64,000 nt of DNA from Lachnoclostridium sp. An196 (GCF_002160135.1 NZ_NFJZ01000010.1:1-64000); one strand, 5' to 3'; shown: positions 16,337 through 26,418, numbered from the stretch's first letter. Numbers and translations: made by a program. The notes: a model not told the origin generated them from the sequence alone.

Positions 16337-17611
16337 ATGCATCAGGCGGTTGTTGCAGGGATCATTCTGCTTATGATTATACTTTTATTGACACAAAAAG
16401 CCTCTTTGGGATGGATTGGGCTTTTGATTCCTTGCATCCTGATTTTTACGGGTATTTCCACTCCCACGGAGGCTCTGCAAGGACTTACCGGCGATTCCAT
16501 GTTTGTATTTGCAGGCGCCTTTGTTCTCAGCGAGGCTTTCTTTCAAGCCGGATTATCTGATCTGCTGGGAACGTGGATGCAGAAAAAACTTAAAAAGATC
16601 CATCATGAATCCCTGATTTTATTCGTCATCTGCCTCATCAGCGCCGGTCTGTCCAGCGTACTATCCAGCATGGGCGTTCAGGTGGCCATGATGTCTTTGA
16701 TTCTTGCCTTAGGCACAAACCTGAAAGTCAGCAAAACAAAGTCCATGATGGCTATCGGATATGCGGCAACCATTGGAGGCACCATGACTCTGATGGGCAC
16801 TCCGTTAAATATGGTGGGACGCGCTGCCTATGAAAATGCCGTGCCCGGAGACACAATCGGGATTTTTGAGATCTCTGTCATTACAGTTCCTGCCGGACTT
16901 CTCATGATTCTCTATTATTGTTTTATCGGGAGCCGGTTCCTGCCGGACCGCAGAGAATCCAAAGCATGCAGATTAGCGCCGCCTTCCGCTCAGAAACAGA
17001 CAAAATATAAACAGGTCCTGACCGTTATCCTGTTCTGCGCATTTATAATCCTGATCGCTCTGGACGGGCAGAAAGGCATTCCGGACACAGTCGTGACCAG
17101 CCTCGCCGTTATACTGATCCTGGGAGCTTTCCATGTATTGAATACGGAACAGATCATCCGCTCTATCCGCTGGGATATTCTGATGTTTATCATGGGAATA
17201 CAGTCTCTCGGCACTGCTTTTGGCAGTACCGGCATCGATCAGACTTTGTCGCAGTACGCATCCCGCTTATTCCAGGACGGCATCCCTGAACGAGTGCTGA
17301 TCGCGGCCGTTTTTCTTATAGTAGCCTTTATCACACAGTTTTTAAACAACTCCGGTACTTTCGGCGTAGTCCTTCCCCTGGTGCTGGTACTTGCCTCCAG
17401 CTTAGACGTTAGCCTGAAGTCGGTGATGATAACCGCCATGATCGCTTCCAGCTGCAGCTTCGCGCTGCCTATAGCCACTCCCACTTTTCCCATGCTTTCG
17501 GAAGAGGGAGATATCCGCTTCCAGGACTGGTTCATCCAGGGGATGCCGCTGATACTCATCGGATTTCTGGCCTGCGTCCTTTTCGTACCTTTCTTCTGGC
17601 CTGTGTATTAA
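16337..17611 (+). CDS. SLC13/DASS-family anion permease
   Basis: 424 residues, about 10-12 membrane segments. Duplicated inverted-repeat architecture of divalent anion:Na+ symporters: the first half has a GGTMTLMGTPLNMVG motif and the second FLNNSGTFGVVLPLVL, both helix-hairpin/substrate motifs of the SLC13 family. Probable substrates are dicarboxylates, citrate, sulfate or related anions. The start is the ATG after GGAGGGGG; the longer open frame upstream (from 15938) has no support. It converges with a PucR-type regulator gene 2 bases away. The exact substrate cannot be read from sequence. Confidence 0.88.
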   Translation: MHQAVVAGIILLMIILLLTQKASLGWIGLLIPCILIFTGISTPTEALQGLTGDSMFVFAGAFVLSEAFFQAGLSDLLGTWMQKKLKKIHHESLILFVICLISAGLSSVLSSMGVQVAMMSLILALGTNLKVSKTKSMMAIGYAATIGGTMTLMGTPLNMVGRAAYENAVPGDTIGIFEISVITVPAGLLMILYYCFIGSRFLPDRRESKACRLAPPSAQKQTKYKQVLTVILFCAFIILIALDGQKGIPDTVVTSLAVILILGAFHVLNTEQIIRSIRWDILMFIMGIQSLGTAFGSTGIDQTLSQYASRLFQDGIPERVLIAAVFLIVAFITQFLNNSGTFGVVLPLVLVLASSLDVSLKSVMITAMIASSCSFALPIATPTFPMLSEEGDIRFQDWFIQGMPLILIGFLACVLFVPFFWPVY

Positions 17612-17613
17612 TG

Positions 17614-19179
17614 CTATGGCAGCAGATTTTCATCCTGATAAAGGTCCTCGATCCTGAATGACAGATCCAGATACAGTATCGTATCTCTGTCGTTCAGGTC
17701 CAGGCCGGTCAGGCTGTGGATCTTATTCAGCCGGTAGGTCAGCGTCCCCCGATGAAGATACAACGATTTTGCCGCCTGGATCGGCTGGCAGTTCGCATGA
17801 ATATACTCTTTCAGAGTATTATAATAATCGCTCCCTTTCTCACGGTCTGTCTTTCGCAGGATGCGAAGCGCCGCCGAGCAGGCAATATGCGGTTTCAGGC
17901 CGCCGATGGCATTTTTCAGGAAATAAGTGAGGGCAATCGTATGGTACGGGTGACAATATCTCTCGTTCTCCTGTAATGTTCCATATTCCAGCGCTATGGA
18001 AGCCTGCTCCTGATATTCTCTTATCCTCAGTATCTGGAAGAAGAGACTACTGGCTCCGAAATGAATCCCCGCTTTCAGTCCGATTTCATGAAGAAATGCA
18101 TAATACGAATCCGGATTCATCTCCGACTCCGGCAGATGAAAGACCACATACAGCTCCTTCCCCTGGGAAAATGCCGCCACATCCTGACCATCTTCCATAA
18201 TATCCAGACAGATACTGTAGGCATAAGCTTCATCATCCGACGGAAGTACTGCTTTCGCAGTCAGATAGCTGTCTTTCTGCCTCCATCCCAGACGGTTCAG
18301 GCTCTCCAGAAGCACTTCCTCATCCGCATTCTCGTCCAGCAGCAATTTTTCCAATAGTTTCTGAAGAGGGAACTCCCAGCCTTTTGCATTTATCCGGTAA
18401 TTCTGGAAGCCTTTCGCGACAAACCCGCCAAAATACTCCAGCAGTCTCAGCTGGCTCGGTTTAAAAGAAGACTGGAGCTCATTGATCAGAATACGTCCCA
18501 GGTATCTCTGGTACTCGTCAAACACATTCACATAGATATCTCTGTGTTTATTCCAGGAAGGAGTCCAATACTGGGCTGTCCTTGTCTTATAGGTCTGCAG
18601 GAATTCTTCTGAATGGTACAGAAGATTCCTGCGCTCAGCGGGAAGGATCAGACTTCCGGTATTGGGGTCCGGTTTCATAGTCATCATCCCAACCACATAA
18701 GTTGTCCGGACAATGGCATTATTGTTATGGTCCAGTACATAGACCGGATTCTGGAATATATCCTGACTGCATTTACACATTGCCGCCAGGTCTCCGCTCT
18801 CTGCCAGAATACGGATCAGATCCATTTCCCAGCTGCGGAATTTGTGAAAAATATTTTGAATGAGTTCCAGGATGTACTCTATCCGTTCATTTTTGGGAAT
18901 GTGAATCACTGATTTATGATACTGGGGCAAAAATTCCGGAAGTTCCATCTTTCCTATCAATATCATGTTGCAGTTATTCTCCATCGCTTTCTGGACATAG
19001 GACGGCTTGACAATGTAAACAAATCTTTCCGAGATCTCGGCCTGACCATAATATACGCGCACGTCTTCCAGGATCATGGGATCATTTCCCCGGTAAAAAT
19101 AATAATCCGAAAACTGGTCATCCATATAATCCGTTAATATCTGCATACTAAGATACAGGCGGTCGTCTTCTTTTTTCAT
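17614..19179 (-). CDS. PucR/CdaR-type transcriptional regulator
   Basis: 521 residues. A long N-terminal sensory region (about 1-290), a GGDEF-like/CdaR middle part, and a C-terminal PucR helix-turn-helix (about 455-515: YNTLKEYIHANCQPIQAAKS; LYLHRGTLTYRLNKIHSLTG). Regulators of this class control purine, polyol and carboxylate catabolism and usually respond to the pathway substrate. It is divergent from the dcuC-UroD-UroD operon (227-base gap), so it most likely controls that operon, and it converges with the SLC13 gene. No further small-molecule motif is recognisable. Confidence 0.9.
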   Translation of the reverse strand: MKKEDDRLYLSMQILTDYMDDQFSDYYFYRGNDPMILEDVRVYYGQAEISERFVYIVKPSYVQKAMENNCNMILIGKMELPEFLPQYHKSVIHIPKNERIEYILELIQNIFHKFRSWEMDLIRILAESGDLAAMCKCSQDIFQNPVYVLDHNNNAIVRTTYVVGMMTMKPDPNTGSLILPAERRNLLYHSEEFLQTYKTRTAQYWTPSWNKHRDIYVNVFDEYQRYLGRILINELQSSFKPSQLRLLEYFGGFVAKGFQNYRINAKGWEFPLQKLLEKLLLDENADEEVLLESLNRLGWRQKDSYLTAKAVLPSDDEAYAYSICLDIMEDGQDVAAFSQGKELYVVFHLPESEMNPDSYYAFLHEIGLKAGIHFGASSLFFQILRIREYQEQASIALEYGTLQENERYCHPYHTIALTYFLKNAIGGLKPHIACSAALRILRKTDREKGSDYYNTLKEYIHANCQPIQAAKSLYLHRGTLTYRLNKIHSLTGLDLNDRDTILYLDLSFRIEDLYQDENLLP

Positions 19180-19406
19180 CTGTCTATCCTCTTCTCTTTT
19201 TGCGAAATCATTCTTAGAAATTGGCAGCTGCTCAGGAGGAAGCTGTCACAAAAATTGTACCATATCCACATAGCGAATACTACCGCCTAATCTTTTCATG
19301 CACCATATGCACAAATTTGCATTCTGTTTTTTCAACCGGGCGAAGAATAGATCGTGTCCCCATTCAAGGTTACAATAGAACTATCAAACAGGAGGAGGGA
19401 TATTCT

Positions 19407-20774
19407 ATGATCCAGATAATTGCAACCGTTGTATTGCTTGGACTTCTGATCTTCAGTATTGTCAAGAAATACAACACAACCGTAGTCCTGCTTACACTTT
19501 CTTTGGTCGCTTATGCGGGACTGACCATCGCCGGAGGAAGCGTTATGGGCGAAAATACCTGCGGAAGCGCTTTCTTTGACGTTTTTGAGATGATCCGGTC
19601 CAGTGCGTCCGGGACCATGGGCGGAAATGTACTGATCATCATGTCCATCTATGGATATATCGTGTACATGAACCATATTAAGGCTTCCGACATGTTCGCA
19701 ACCATGGTGGCGTCCCCGCTGAAGAAAATCAAAAAACCATATCTGCTGGCAGCCATGATGATTCTTGTGGGCAATATAATAAAGATCGTGATCCCCAGCG
19801 GTATCAGCGTCGCCGCTCTGATGATCGCCACACTCTATCCGGTGCTGCTGAAAGTCGGCTGTTCAAAAGCAACCAGCGCTTCCGCCGTCCTCATGTCTTA
19901 TCTGACTGTATGGGGACCTTCGGACGCCAGTCTGTACACGGCTTTATCCTTGGCCGGCATAGAAGACGTATCTGTCTCCGAATGGTTTGTCCAGACGCAG
20001 ATCCCTGTAATGCTGGTTACTCTTATCGTGGCGCTTGTGATCTTTATCCCTGTTTCTAAATATTTTGACAAAAGGGAACATGCGGAGCTTTCCACAGAAA
20101 ATCTGGAATCAAAATCGATTAAGGACATCGGCGTCCCGTATTTTTACGCGGTACTCCCCCTGCTTCCTTTGATTACCATTCTGATCTTCAGCGAACTGGT
20201 CGTCGGAAGCATCGTTATCAGCGTCGTGGCTGCCTGCTATTTCTGCCTTGTAATCGCTGTAATTATCCATACGATCTGCCAGCGCAACTTCAAGCAGTGC
20301 TTTAACGATGTATCGGTGGTATTCAATGGAATGGGCGATTATTTTAAAGGGCCCGGCATCCTGCTGGTATTCGGAACGCTGTTTGCGTCTGCCCTGAATT
20401 CTATCGGCGGTATGAAGCTCATCGTCAACGGCCTGACTTCCTTTGAGAGCGGGACTGTCATCGCAGTTCTTGTCATTACGCTGCTTGGCATCTTCGTTAT
20501 GGGCGTTACCGGAGTCTACAACGGCAACGTCAGCCTGATTGTGCCGGTCATGACTTCTGTGATCGCTTCTGCAGGGCTGGAAACGCTGCCTTTCCTGCAC
20601 CTTGCCCTGATCGGACTGGCTCTCGGATCCGCTGTCACACCTGTAGCCGGCGCATCTTTGTATATCGCTTCTGCAACAAATGTAAATATTCTGACTTGTG
20701 TAAAGAGGAACCTGATACCTGTTGTCTGCGGAGGTATCGCCGCTGCCATTACGACACTGGTTCTTTTTGGATAA
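19407..20774 (+). CDS. DcuC-like C4-dicarboxylate transporter
   Basis: 455 residues, about 12 membrane helices. Similar in layout to DcuC/YfcC-type anaerobic carriers (KKIKKPYLLAAMMILVGNII; VTGVYNGNVSLIVPVMTSVI; GSAVTPVAGASLYIASATNV). The ATG at 19407 follows GGAGGAGGG; upstream open frame is non-coding leader. It is the first gene of an operon with two UroD-superfamily proteins (gaps of 29 and 20 bases) and is divergent from a PucR regulator. The context suggests import of a carboxylated, possibly methylated compound that the UroD-like enzymes process; that is inference. Confidence 0.85.
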   Translation: MIQIIATVVLLGLLIFSIVKKYNTTVVLLTLSLVAYAGLTIAGGSVMGENTCGSAFFDVFEMIRSSASGTMGGNVLIIMSIYGYIVYMNHIKASDMFATMVASPLKKIKKPYLLAAMMILVGNIIKIVIPSGISVAALMIATLYPVLLKVGCSKATSASAVLMSYLTVWGPSDASLYTALSLAGIEDVSVSEWFVQTQIPVMLVTLIVALVIFIPVSKYFDKREHAELSTENLESKSIKDIGVPYFYAVLPLLPLITILIFSELVVGSIVISVVAACYFCLVIAVIIHTICQRNFKQCFNDVSVVFNGMGDYFKGPGILLVFGTLFASALNSIGGMKLIVNGLTSFESGTVIAVLVITLLGIFVMGVTGVYNGNVSLIVPVMTSVIASAGLETLPFLHLALIGLALGSAVTPVAGASLYIASATNVNILTCVKRNLIPVVCGGIAAAITTLVLFG

Positions 20775-20803
20775 AGTAGTCTGCGAAAGGAGAGAAATTC
20801 ACG

Positions 20804-21874
20804 ATGTTATACGACAAATTTTCAGAAAAAGAGATGGAACGGATCGGCACCTATAAAATTCCGGGAAGTTACGGACCGGCGAGTCTGGAACAGCCCAAAT
20901 TAAATACTCCGATCACCCCCAGGGAAAATATGATGCGGGTCATGAGAGGGGAGCGTCCTATGTGGCTCCCTAATATGAACCGGGATATGAATCTTGTCTG
21001 CCCGGACATGATGCCCGATGCTTCCGCCAGGGCCTTTGGCGGCGTCGATTGGTTCGGCGTAGAATGGGAATACGAGCCTTTGACCAAGGCTGCCATGGTG
21101 CGTCCCGGAACCAGACGGCTTTCTGATATTACCAACTGGGAAAAGGAACTGGTCTTCCCCGATCTGATGGATCTGGACTGGGAGAAAGACTCTAAAGAAC
21201 TGTACCATATGCTTCCCAATGACCGGTTTACATATTTTGTCATCTATAACGGCATATTTGAAAGGACCGCCGACCTGACCAGCTTTGAAGATACGTTCTG
21301 CTATCTTCTGGAAGAGCCGGAAGCGCTTACTGCCTTCTATGACCGGCTGATCGACTGGTATATTGACCTTGTGAAGATAGCCCGCAAATATTATCATGCG
21401 GATATGATCTTATTCCACGACGATATGGGATCGCAAAAAGCGCCGTTCTTCTCTCCCGATATCTATGAAGAATTATTTATTCCTCAGTATCAGAAGCTGA
21501 CGAAGGCAGCCCATGACGAAGGCATGTTTATATCCCTGCATTCCTGCGGCAACGTGCGCATGCAGATACCAAACTTCATCAAAGCCGGTTTCGACGGCTG
21601 GGAAGGCCAGGAAGGAGTTACCGACAAAGACGAAATCATAGAAAAATACGGCGACCAGCTGGTGCAGCTCGGTCAGTTCCGGATCCCGACCGATCTGTCT
21701 TCCGATGAGGAAGCGGTGGAATATCTCCATCATATGATTGATACCAGAGGCAAAAAGGGCAGATGCGCCTATCGAATCCGCGACGAGCGGCCGAATAAAG
21801 GTCCCGTCAATCTGGAGAATGAGATGTACCGCTACAGTCGGCAGGTCTATGACCGTCTCTATGATGAAAAATAA
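20804..21874 (+). CDS. Uroporphyrinogen decarboxylase-superfamily protein (methyltransferase-like) 1
   Basis: 356 residues, TIM-barrel of the UroD/MtaA superfamily. It carries a His-x-Cys motif in SLHSCGNV and a Cys 72 residues later (KKGRC), the zinc-ligand pattern H-x-C-x(n)-C of methylcobamide methyltransferases such as MtaA/MtbA rather than of haem-pathway HemE. Other typical blocks: GGVDWFGVEWEYEPL, MILFHDDMGSQKAPF. GGAGAG precedes the ATG. Second gene of the dcuC operon. No corrinoid protein, activator or HemE partner genes are in the window. Probable cytoplasmic methyl-group or decarboxylation enzyme with unknown substrate; not haem synthesis. Confidence 0.85.
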   Translation: MLYDKFSEKEMERIGTYKIPGSYGPASLEQPKLNTPITPRENMMRVMRGERPMWLPNMNRDMNLVCPDMMPDASARAFGGVDWFGVEWEYEPLTKAAMVRPGTRRLSDITNWEKELVFPDLMDLDWEKDSKELYHMLPNDRFTYFVIYNGIFERTADLTSFEDTFCYLLEEPEALTAFYDRLIDWYIDLVKIARKYYHADMILFHDDMGSQKAPFFSPDIYEELFIPQYQKLTKAAHDEGMFISLHSCGNVRMQIPNFIKAGFDGWEGQEGVTDKDEIIEKYGDQLVQLGQFRIPTDLSSDEEAVEYLHHMIDTRGKKGRCAYRIRDERPNKGPVNLENEMYRYSRQVYDRLYDEK

Positions 21875-21894
21875 TCTTGCGAGGAGGAAGCAAA

Positions 21895-22887
21895 ATGGCT
21901 GATTTGACTTATCGCGAAAATTCCCTGCTGGCGCTGCGCCATCAGGAGCCAGAATTTCTTCCTATGATTCAGGATATCCAGACCTGTACGCCCAGAGGCA
22001 TGGATTTTGTCTGCGAATCCAGCTGCGTCCCCGGCACAGCCAACGACTGGTTCGGCCAAAGCTGGACTTATGAACCGAATATCGGCGCGGCAAATCCGAC
22101 CCCCGGGGTTCATCTGGTCCCCGATATCACGCTCTGGAAAGAATATATGACTTTTCCGGATCTGTCAAAACTGGACTGGGAAGGGTATTCCTCCAGAGAC
22201 ACCGCCTCCTGGGACCGGGAAAAACATCTGACCCGGATCAACGACTTGTTCGGTCCCTGGGAAAGGATGTTCAGCGTCATGGAATTCCAGGAAGCACTCT
22301 GTGCCCTGGTAGAAGAACCGGAGGCCTGCTATGACTTTTTCGGTGCCATCGCGGATCATAAAATACGTCTGTACGAATATATCATCCGCTATTATCAGCC
22401 GGATATTCTCTGTATGCATGATGATTACGGACACGGAAAAGGAATGTTCATGTCCCCGGAAACCTGGCGGGCACTGATCAAGCCCCATCTGCAGCGCATT
22501 ATCGATATGGTGACTTCTCATGGCGTTATTTACGAGCACCACTGCTGCGGGTATTTTGCCCCTATTTTAGGTGAAATTGCGGACATGAGATGCGCAGCAA
22601 CCAACCTGGTACACAGATCCAATCAGCCGGCAGTATTAAAGAAGGAAATCGGTCATAAGATGTGCATGATCGGAGCATTCGATACACAGTATCTGGATGC
22701 GGCAAGTACCTCGGAAGAAGAACTGAGGGCAAGTGTCCGGAAGACCATCCTGGAAATGGCTCCGGGCGGAAGTTATATTACTTTATGTAACTTAAAAACG
22801 CCGGGACGAAACGCGCTGGTAACAGATGAGATACGGAAAAGCAGTTTTCATTGCTACAGCCGCCCCCGTCCGGACGCGCAGGAGTAA
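21895..22887 (+). CDS. Uroporphyrinogen decarboxylase-superfamily protein (methyltransferase-like) 2
   Basis: 330 residues from the ATG at 21895 after GAGGAGG; a TTG further up is unlikely. UroD-type barrel with TANDWFGQSWTYEP, ILCMHDDYGHGKGMF, and zinc-ligand pattern EHHCCG followed 79 residues later by Cys in SYITLC. It is only distantly similar to the gene just upstream, so the pair may act on different partners (for example substrate demethylation and methyl transfer) or form a heteromer. Last gene of the dcuC operon, followed by a strong terminator. Function inferred from superfamily only. Confidence 0.85.
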   Translation: MADLTYRENSLLALRHQEPEFLPMIQDIQTCTPRGMDFVCESSCVPGTANDWFGQSWTYEPNIGAANPTPGVHLVPDITLWKEYMTFPDLSKLDWEGYSSRDTASWDREKHLTRINDLFGPWERMFSVMEFQEALCALVEEPEACYDFFGAIADHKIRLYEYIIRYYQPDILCMHDDYGHGKGMFMSPETWRALIKPHLQRIIDMVTSHGVIYEHHCCGYFAPILGEIADMRCAATNLVHRSNQPAVLKKEIGHKMCMIGAFDTQYLDAASTSEEELRASVRKTILEMAPGGSYITLCNLKTPGRNALVTDEIRKSSFHCYSRPRPDAQE

Positions 22888-22891
22888 AACA

Positions 22892-22925
22892 CAGGGTATG
22901 CAGACCCTCCGGTCTGCATACCCTG
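22892..22925. terminator. Bidirectional terminator
   Basis: CAGGGTATGCAGACC and GGTCTGCATACCCTG form a perfect 15-bp stem with a 4-base loop, followed by ATATTTTC on the plus strand. Lies between the convergent UroD-like gene and galK. Confidence 0.85.
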
Positions 22926-22932
22926 ATATTTT

Positions 22933-24102
22933 CTATAATACACTTGCTCCGTTTCCGGTCACCACCACATAAAATTCCGGCGTAAGTCCTGTCCTTTCTT
23001 TGTAATTTTCCCCCACCTTAGTGATAAACTCATTGACCGCGTTCTCTTCCACAATGCTGACCGTACAGCCGCCGAAACCGGCGCCCATCATGCGGGAGCC
23101 CAGCACGCCGTCGATATTCCAGGCTTCCTCCACCAAAATATCCAGTTCTTTGCAGGAGACTTCGTAATCCTCTTTCAAAGACAGATGCGAAGCGTTCATC
23201 AGCTGCCCGAATTCCCTGATGTCCCCTTTTTCCAGGGCTTCCGCCGCCTGGATCGTTCTCTGGTTCTCCGTCACCGCATGCCGCGCTCTGCGGATGCGCA
23301 CAGGATCTTTTATCATCTCCTGCACATTTTCAAACACTTCCGCAGTCAATTCTCCCAGGCTCCGGATCGAGATGACCTGCTGCAGTTCCCGAAGGGCGGT
23401 CTCACATTCTGCTCTGCGTTTCTCGTATTCCGCTTCCACATCCACCCGTTCTTTCCGGCTGTTGGTAATGATGATCCGCTCATGAGACAACTTCAGCGGC
23501 ACATATATATAAGAAAGATCACTGGTATCCAGCAGCAGCGCATTGCCCTTCTTTCCCATGGCGCTGGTAAAAGGGTCCATGATTCCGCACCGGTTTCCGA
23601 TATACTCATTTTCCGTGAGCTGAGCGAACAGGCTGACATCCACCATACTCACATCTGTATATTCCATCATATCCCGGAGAATCAGACCGGTCACCACTTC
23701 CAGAGAAGCAGAGGAACCCAGCCCCAGTCCTTTGGGGATCTCTCCATAGTAGAAAAGATCCAGCCCTCGCCGAACCGGATAATTCTTCTTTCGAAATGTG
23801 TCGATCACGCCTTTGGAATAATTGGCCCATCCGTCTTCCTGCCGGTATTCCAGTTTTTCCATCGGCACTTCCAGCACCCCTGCTTCCGGATAATTAAGGG
23901 AATAAAAACGAAACATACCGTCCGGCCTCTTTCTCGCCGCAGCGTATGTCCCGATGGTAATCGCACATGGAAACACATGTCCTCCGTTATAATCTGTATG
24001 TTCGCCGATCAGATTTACTCTTCCCGGCGCGAAATATACTTTTATGCCCTGTTCCGGGCCTCCATAAATATCCAGAAATTTGTCGATCACCTGCTGTTTC
24101 AT
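22933..24102 (-). CDS. galK: Galactokinase
   Basis: 389 residues from the ATG at 24102, which follows AAGGGAGA; an upstream in-frame ATG at 24135 lacks a Shine-Dalgarno. GHMP-kinase fold with the galactokinase signature GRVNLIGEHTDYNGG, the ATP loop GLGLGSSASLE and MGAGFGGCTV near the C-terminus. Phosphorylates alpha-D-galactose at C1 in the Leloir pathway. The other Leloir genes (galT, galE) are not in the window. It is transcribed from its own promoter, divergent from uppP. Confidence 0.97.
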   Translation of the reverse strand: MKQQVIDKFLDIYGGPEQGIKVYFAPGRVNLIGEHTDYNGGHVFPCAITIGTYAAARKRPDGMFRFYSLNYPEAGVLEVPMEKLEYRQEDGWANYSKGVIDTFRKKNYPVRRGLDLFYYGEIPKGLGLGSSASLEVVTGLILRDMMEYTDVSMVDVSLFAQLTENEYIGNRCGIMDPFTSAMGKKGNALLLDTSDLSYIYVPLKLSHERIIITNSRKERVDVEAEYEKRRAECETALRELQQVISIRSLGELTAEVFENVQEMIKDPVRIRRARHAVTENQRTIQAAEALEKGDIREFGQLMNASHLSLKEDYEVSCKELDILVEEAWNIDGVLGSRMMGAGFGGCTVSIVEENAVNEFITKVGENYKERTGLTPEFYVVVTGNGASVL

Positions 24103-24147
24103 CACATTCTCCCTTAATTTCCCATAAATTCGCATATTTTTGGGTTA

Positions 24148-24176
24148 ATCATAGCATAATTTGTCGTTTTTGTTAA
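24148..24176 (-). promoter_or_regulatory. galK promoter
   Basis: Minus strand TTAACA (24171-24176), 17-base spacer, TATGAT (24148-24153), 46 bases before the galK start. Confidence 0.7.
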
Positions 24177-24195
24177 TACGTTCTTTCGGCCCGCA

Positions 24196-24224
24196 TTGAC
24201 TTTTCAGGTCATGATGAGTACAAT
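24196..24224 (+). promoter_or_regulatory. uppP promoter
   Basis: TTGACT (24196-24201), 17-base spacer, TACAAT (24219-24224), followed by an AAAGGAG ribosome binding site before the ATG at 24259. Confidence 0.75.
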
Positions 24225-24258
24225 AACAAAAAAGATTTGTATAAAAGGAGTATAGTCA

Positions 24259-25077
24259 ATGTTAGAGATTTTAAAAGCACTGCTTCTCGGTATTGTTGAG
24301 GGAATCACAGAATGGCTTCCCATCTCCAGTACCGGGCATATGATCCTGGTGGAAGAGTTTATTCACATGAATGTCAGCCAGGATTTCATGGAAATGTTCC
24401 GCGTAGTGATCCAGCTGGGAGCGATCCTGGCCGTCGTTGTTCTGTATTTCAAAAAGCTGTGGCCTTTCTGCTCTCCCCAAAATGGCTGGGTAAAAAAAGA
24501 CACATGGATGCTCTGGTTCAAGGTACTGGCAGCCGTATTGCCGGCCGCCATCATCGGCCTTCCCTTTGACGATCAGATCGACGCTGTCTTTTACAATTAT
24601 CAGACCGTAGCAGTCACATTGATCCTGTACGGCGTCCTGTTCATCGTCGTAGAAAATTACAATAAAAAACGCCGTCCCCGCGTAAATTCATTTGCGGAAC
24701 TGAGCTGGTCCATGGCGCTGTTCATCGGCGTTTTTCAGGTACTGGCGCTGATTCCCGGCACTTCCCGTTCCGGCGCTACGATCCTGGGAGCCATGCTTTT
24801 AGGGACCTCCCGCTATATTGCCGCTGAATTCAGTTTCTTCCTGGCAATCCCGGTTATGTTCGGAGCCAGCCTTCTGAAACTGGTCAAATTCGGTTTTTCT
24901 TTCACCTCCATGGAACTGGCGATCCTGGCCACAGGAATGATATCCGCCTTCATCGTCTCCATCCTGGCGATCAAGTTCCTGATGGGGTACATCAAGAAAA
25001 ACGACTTTAAGTCCTTCGGTTACTACCGAATTGTATTGGGTGTTCTGGTACTGGCTTATTTCATCCTGACAAAATAG
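24259..25077 (+). CDS. uppP: Undecaprenyl-diphosphate phosphatase
   Basis: 272 residues, about 8 membrane segments. Carries both active-site signatures of the BacA/UppP family: [14 protein letters not shown] (14-27) and [10 protein letters not shown] in the second half. It dephosphorylates undecaprenyl diphosphate to recycle the lipid carrier for peptidoglycan and other wall polymers, and confers some bacitracin tolerance in relatives. Membrane protein. A DUF815 ATPase gene follows after 24 bases and is probably co-transcribed. Confidence 0.97.
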   Translation: MLEILKALLLGIVEGITEWLPISSTGHMILVEEFIHMNVSQDFMEMFRVVIQLGAILAVVVLYFKKLWPFCSPQNGWVKKDTWMLWFKVLAAVLPAAIIGLPFDDQIDAVFYNYQTVAVTLILYGVLFIVVENYNKKRRPRVNSFAELSWSMALFIGVFQVLALIPGTSRSGATILGAMLLGTSRYIAAEFSFFLAIPVMFGASLLKLVKFGFSFTSMELAILATGMISAFIVSILAIKFLMGYIKKNDFKSFGYYRIVLGVLVLAYFILTK

Positions 25078-25101
25078 TTCCAAAGAAAAGAGGCATGTGA
25101 G

Positions 25102-26418
25102 ATGTACAAAGAAACTGCAAAACTGATTCTGTACCGGGATCTGGGCGAAGACAGCATCCTATTGAAACTTGCCGGGATCTTCGAAGATTTTGACCTGAAC
25201 CGGGCATCCAAAGCCGAACTGACCACGCGGATCTACGCGCAGATGAAAGCTCTCCTGGATCTGGCTACTCAGTACGGGTTTGATAAAAATCTCTGGCACA
25301 ATTATCTGACTTTCATCCTGCTGACCAACGAAAATTCTTTCAGTATGACCAGCGAGAAAGTGGGCGCAAACGACGGTACTGTAAATCATTTTGCAAAAAG
25401 TGACTTTGCGATTTTCAAAAAGCTTTTCGATTTTGATTTCGGTCCTATCGAGGAGGCACTCGGCATCGACTGTTTCACCACCGTCTGTCATTATCATTCC
25501 ATCCAGAAAAAGGAGCGGATGTATAATAAAAATGTCAGCGAGAAGGTACAGGCAGTCAGCGAACAGATCGAACAGGCCGCGGACGAAGAAGAGATTTTCC
25601 GGATTGTCACCGACTTCTACGCAGCTTACGGAGTCGGCATGTTCGGCCTGAACCGGGCGTTCCGTATCCGCCATCTGGAAAACGGCGTGGAATTTCTGCC
25701 CATCAACAATACGGACCGGGTTCTTTTAAAAGATCTGATCGGATATGAGATTCAGAAGAAAAAGCTGATCGAAAATACGGAAGCTTTCATTCAGGGTCTG
25801 CCCTGCAACAACGTGCTTCTGTGCGGAGACGCCGGAACCGGAAAATCCACCAGCATCAAAGCCCTGCTCAACGAATACTACGACCAGGGGCTGCGCATGA
25901 TCGAGATTTACAAACACCAGTTCCAGGATCTGTCTTCCATTATCGCCCAGGTCAAAAACCGGAATTACCGCTTCATCATCTATATGGACGACCTTTCTTT
26001 TGAAGATTTTGAGATCGAATACAAATATCTGAAAGCCGTCATCGAAGGCGGTATGGAGACGAAACCGGACAATGTGCTGATCTATGCCACCTCCAACCGC
26101 CGTCATCTGATCAAAGAGAGCTGGTCTGACCGGAACGATATGGAATCTGAGAACGGCATGCACCGGTCCGATACCATGCAGGAGAAATTATCCCTGGTGG
26201 CACGTTTCGGCGTGACAATTTATTATGGGAAACCGTCTCAGAAAGAATACTTTGCTATCGTCAAAGAACTGCGGAAGCGTTATCCTTCCATCACCGTCAG
26301 CGACGAGGAACTGTGCGCGGAAGCCAATAAATGGGAGCTGAGCCACGGAGGCATCTCCGGACGCACCGCCCAGCAGTTCATCAACTATATGGCTGGAAAG
26401 GCAGGCGGCTTTTCCTGA
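25102..26418 (+). CDS. DUF815-family AAA ATPase
   Basis: 438 residues. N-terminal helical half of unknown role; ATPase in the C-terminal half with Walker A GDAGTGKS (242-249), Walker B FIIYMDDL (291-298) and sensor Asn332 (YATSNRRH). This matches DUF815, a widespread AAA family of uncharacterised function in Firmicutes. Cytoplasmic. It sits directly behind uppP, a pairing that may be only operonic convenience. Start ATG at 25102 follows AAAAGAGGCA, a modest ribosome site. Confidence 0.9.
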   Translation: MYKETAKLILYRDLGEDSILLKLAGIFEDFDLNRASKAELTTRIYAQMKALLDLATQYGFDKNLWHNYLTFILLTNENSFSMTSEKVGANDGTVNHFAKSDFAIFKKLFDFDFGPIEEALGIDCFTTVCHYHSIQKKERMYNKNVSEKVQAVSEQIEQAADEEEIFRIVTDFYAAYGVGMFGLNRAFRIRHLENGVEFLPINNTDRVLLKDLIGYEIQKKKLIENTEAFIQGLPCNNVLLCGDAGTGKSTSIKALLNEYYDQGLRMIEIYKHQFQDLSSIIAQVKNRNYRFIIYMDDLSFEDFEIEYKYLKAVIEGGMETKPDNVLIYATSNRRHLIKESWSDRNDMESENGMHRSDTMQEKLSLVARFGVTIYYGKPSQKEYFAIVKELRKRYPSITVSDEELCAEANKWELSHGGISGRTAQQFINYMAGKAGGFS

